Positions 12,685-14,609 of a stretch of DNA of 14,609 nt are shown in pieces. The stretch's first letter is position 1. Each line of letters opens with the position of its first letter. The notes beneath the pieces are model-generated. The model searched no databases and was not told the origin of the DNA. It saw nothing but the letters and a program-made list of their open reading frames with translations. This DNA comes from Lachnospiraceae bacterium UBA7060. GTDB lineage: Bacteria > Bacillota > Clostridia > Lachnospirales > Lachnospiraceae. The stretch is taken from contig DLAA01000044.1 in assembly GCA_002493835.1 (NCBI GenBank), forward strand, positions 52,008 through 66,616, read 5' to 3'. Made by a program: the position numbers and the translations under genes.

Positions 12685-14409
12685 TTACAATTTGAATTTC
12701 CCGACTTCCGCTTCAAGCTGCCAAGCGATATCCTTGTTGCTTTCGGCTTCGTCTTTGATGCTCTCCATGCTCACCGTCATGTCGGAGGCCATTTCTGTGA
12801 CACTGACAATACCTTTGGTGCTTTCCCCCGCAGCAATGTTGACGGCATCCACAGCTTCTTTGATACTGTCGATGTTGGTATTCAGGTGCATGCTTTCGTC
12901 CGCGAAATCATTCATGGTTTCACTTAAGTGCCCAACATCATTCCGATAGTTTATGCTGTTGTCCAGCAGCCTTTCATATCCAGCCATGGCAGTTTCGTTC
13001 ATAAAACGTATCATCTGTTCCGACTCGTTTGCCAGTTCATTTACTGCATGGATCACTTCTTGGCTTACCCGCTGGATGCCCTCGGCGGCCCGGGCGGAAT
13101 TGTCTGCAAGTGATCCGATTTCACTGGCTACGACAGCAAATCCTTTTCCAGCCTCGCCGGCTCTTGCCGCTTCAATGCTCGCATTCAGGGCGAGGAGGCT
13201 TGTCTGGTCAGTAATGTTGATGATTTCAGTTGTCAGCGTGTCAATTTGTTCCACCGCCTTGGAACGTTCAATGCGCTCGTTCATATTTTCTGACATTTCT
13301 GATGCCTGCCGCGCCGCGGCAGTCCTGTCCATTTCCGCCGTTTCATAAATTACTTGTACTTTTTCCATGATTTTTGCTGCAGAATTTCGTTCGGCGGATG
13401 CCTTTGCGGAAATACTGCCAATACTGTCCATGATATGTACAACGGATTCATCTACCTGATGTAAAGATGCGCTGGTTTCCTCCATGGCAGCGCTCATTTG
13501 TTCCATGGCAGCGGAGATATCCGATATGTTGTCCTTCGCATTGATCAGGCTTTCCGCAATAGTTCCAGTGGATTTTCCAAGCTGTGTGGAGTTGGAAGAG
13601 ATATGTAACATGATTCCACGGATATATTCGAGCAGGGAATTAATGTTTTCGGAGATCAGTTCCAGCTCGTCGCCGGAAGAGATATGCAATTTTTGTGTCA
13701 AATCCCCTTCGTTGTGTACCAGATCGTAGATTTTGCGGTCAACTTTGTTCAAACTCCGCATAATACGGTTTACGATGAGATTTAAGATCACAAGAGCCAA
13801 GATAAGGCAGATGGCGGAGATTTGGAAGATACTGTTTCGTGCGCCTTCAATCCGGCTGAGTACGTAGGAAGCATCATAATCACAGCCGAGCACAGCCGAT
13901 ACTTTGCCAGAGCTGTCCTTTATCGGGAGATAGGCAGAGATCAGAATACCGTCATCTGTCCTGTCTATATAGTCCTGTACATATGTCTGCCCGGCAAATA
14001 CATCCGAAAATTCTGAAAATGCTCCGTCAAATGTGTCTCCGGGTTTTTTCTGGTTTGCGCTTTCATCTGTATCGATGCCGTAATAAAGACGAGCGTTATC
14101 GTCCGTATGCAGGGTGTATAGATATGCAATCCCGCAAAGACTCTGAATTTGTCTGAGGGCATTCAAGTTGTTTTGATATTCAGCCGTGTTTTCATAACCT
14201 GCTTTGACTTGGGAAAGGGAATCACCGTTTATCACAAATCCAGCGATGGAAGCGGCCATCTGTGCTTCCTCCACGCCTAACTGGATCATGCCGGTTTTGA
14301 TGCGGGTGTAGGAATTGGCTCCTATGACCGCGCACATGGCAATGATCAGAAGTGTGGATGGAATCAATATTTTCCACCGGATGCTCAGTTTTCTTACTTT
14401 TGTTTTCAT
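12685..14409 (-). CDS. Transmembrane methyl-accepting chemotaxis protein with Cache-like sensor
   Basis: A 574-residue chemoreceptor. TM1 is near 13-31, an extracellular domain spans about 32-192, TM2 is near 193-216, and HAMP follows at 217-268 (HNEGDLTQKL at 232-241). The extracellular part has a Cache-like pattern (IAYLYTLHTDD near 94-104, SAVLGCDYDA at 171-180), the fold used to bind amino acids, organic acids or similar small ligands. The first methylation helix reads AMEQMSAAMEETSAS (301-315). The CheA/CheW tip is TSLLALNASIEAARAGEAG (403-421) followed by KGFAVVASEIGSLA. No C-terminal CheR-tether pentapeptide is present. ATG 14409 is preceded by GGAGG (14419-14423) with nine bases of spacing. 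It has its own promoter at 14486-14514 and terminator. The secreted beta-helix protein lies downstream on the same strand. The ligand is unknown. Confidence 0.95.
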   Translation of the reverse strand: MKTKVRKLSIRWKILIPSTLLIIAMCAVIGANSYTRIKTGMIQLGVEEAQMAASIAGFVINGDSLSQVKAGYENTAEYQNNLNALRQIQSLCGIAYLYTLHTDDNARLYYGIDTDESANQKKPGDTFDGAFSEFSDVFAGQTYVQDYIDRTDDGILISAYLPIKDSSGKVSAVLGCDYDASYVLSRIEGARNSIFQISAICLILALVILNLIVNRIMRSLNKVDRKIYDLVHNEGDLTQKLHISSGDELELISENINSLLEYIRGIMLHISSNSTQLGKSTGTIAESLINAKDNISDISAAMEQMSAAMEETSASLHQVDESVVHIMDSIGSISAKASAERNSAAKIMEKVQVIYETAEMDRTAAARQASEMSENMNERIERSKAVEQIDTLTTEIINITDQTSLLALNASIEAARAGEAGKGFAVVASEIGSLADNSARAAEGIQRVSQEVIHAVNELANESEQMIRFMNETAMAGYERLLDNSINYRNDVGHLSETMNDFADESMHLNTNIDSIKEAVDAVNIAAGESTKGIVSVTEMASDMTVSMESIKDEAESNKDIAWQLEAEVGKFKL

Positions 14410-14485
14410 TAAAGAATGCCTCCTGTTTTCATGCTGTCTGACGTAAGATTGTATTATTGTGCATGCTATTTAAGCTATATAATAT

Positions 14486-14514
14486 AGTATACTCTTAAAA
14501 AAAAGAGAAATCAA
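14486..14514 (-). promoter_or_regulatory. Promoter of the transmembrane MCP gene
   Basis: On the minus strand, TTGATT (14514-14509) and TATACT (14491-14486) are separated by exactly 17 bases, including an A/T tract. A 13-base palindrome, CTATATAATATAG (14475-14487), touches the -10 and covers the predicted start near 14479, so a regulator could bind there. It is a sigma-A type signal with no sigma-28 consensus in view. Confidence 0.7.
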
Positions 14515-14609
14515 TGCACTTATTAAGGGTACAAAATTGCGCAGAATCAGTAATAGACGGGGTAATGGGTTATGCGTGGGGTTCATTGTAAAATAAGATG
14601 CGACAAGGG
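14515..14609. other. Window end with no supported gene
   Basis: This 95-base stretch lies upstream of the MCP promoter. The only open frame noticed is 25 codons (ATG 14514 to TAA near 14590) without a convincing ribosome site. No RNA gene or terminator is evident. It may hold upstream regulatory DNA or the flank of a gene outside the window. Confidence 0.5.

Noticed and set aside
12554..12949. 131-codon plus-strand open frame crossing the MCP/surface-gene gap
   Set aside because: Runs through the terminator and promoter of the minus-strand genes and then antisense to the MCP; no ribosome site.
14514..14591. 25-codon open frame at the right end
   Set aside because: No clear ribosome site, overlaps the -35 of the minus-strand MCP promoter, and has no recognisable feature.
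1..14609. CRISPR array, tRNA/rRNA genes, insertion sequence or integrase
   Set aside because: No regularly spaced direct repeats with unique spacers, no cloverleaf or rRNA-like segments, and no transposase or recombinase motifs were seen. The only sizeable tandem array is protein-coding (VSEN).

Overview
The window looks like chromosomal DNA from a gut-type Clostridia, most likely a Lachnospiraceae member. The reasons are a VanS-like histidine kinase with KNIS/RGDSS-style ATPase motifs, a Firmicutes-type EF-G paralog, strong GGAGG ribosome sites, and a secreted protein with VSEN hexapeptide repeats plus Big_2 and beta-helix domains. Genus-level placement is inference.

Layout. Bases 1-42 hold the last codons of an OmpR-type response regulator, overlapped by a large membrane histidine kinase (17-2380). 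A separate promoter then drives a two-gene module: a FIST-domain sensor protein (2545-3642) and a small cytoplasmic chemoreceptor (3773-4732), closed by an intrinsic terminator. A half-size EamA/DMT transporter (4944-5357) follows with its own promoter. After a 325-base leader with candidate promoters and hairpins comes an EF-G-like GTPase (5683-7776) with altered G motifs. A hairpin at about 7842-7868 separates it from two genes on the minus strand. These are a 1550-residue secreted protein (7880-12532) and, upstream of it, a transmembrane chemoreceptor (12685-14409), each with a recognisable promoter. The last 95 bases show no supported gene.

How the genes may work together. Three sensory units lie within 15 kb: a two-component system, a FIST plus soluble-MCP pair, and a membrane MCP. 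Both MCPs keep the conserved hairpin tip that contacts CheA/CheW, so they imply a chemotaxis pathway elsewhere in the genome. The FIST protein is the probable sensory input for the domain-less soluble MCP. The membrane MCP is followed on the same strand by the extracellular beta-helix protein, so sensing and binding or processing of an extracellular polymer could be linked, but separate promoters mean this is only a hypothesis.

I found no tRNA, rRNA, CRISPR array, insertion sequence or prophage gene. The least explained parts are the EF-G-like leader with alternative hairpins, the FIST/MCP module, and the hexapeptide-repeat surface protein.
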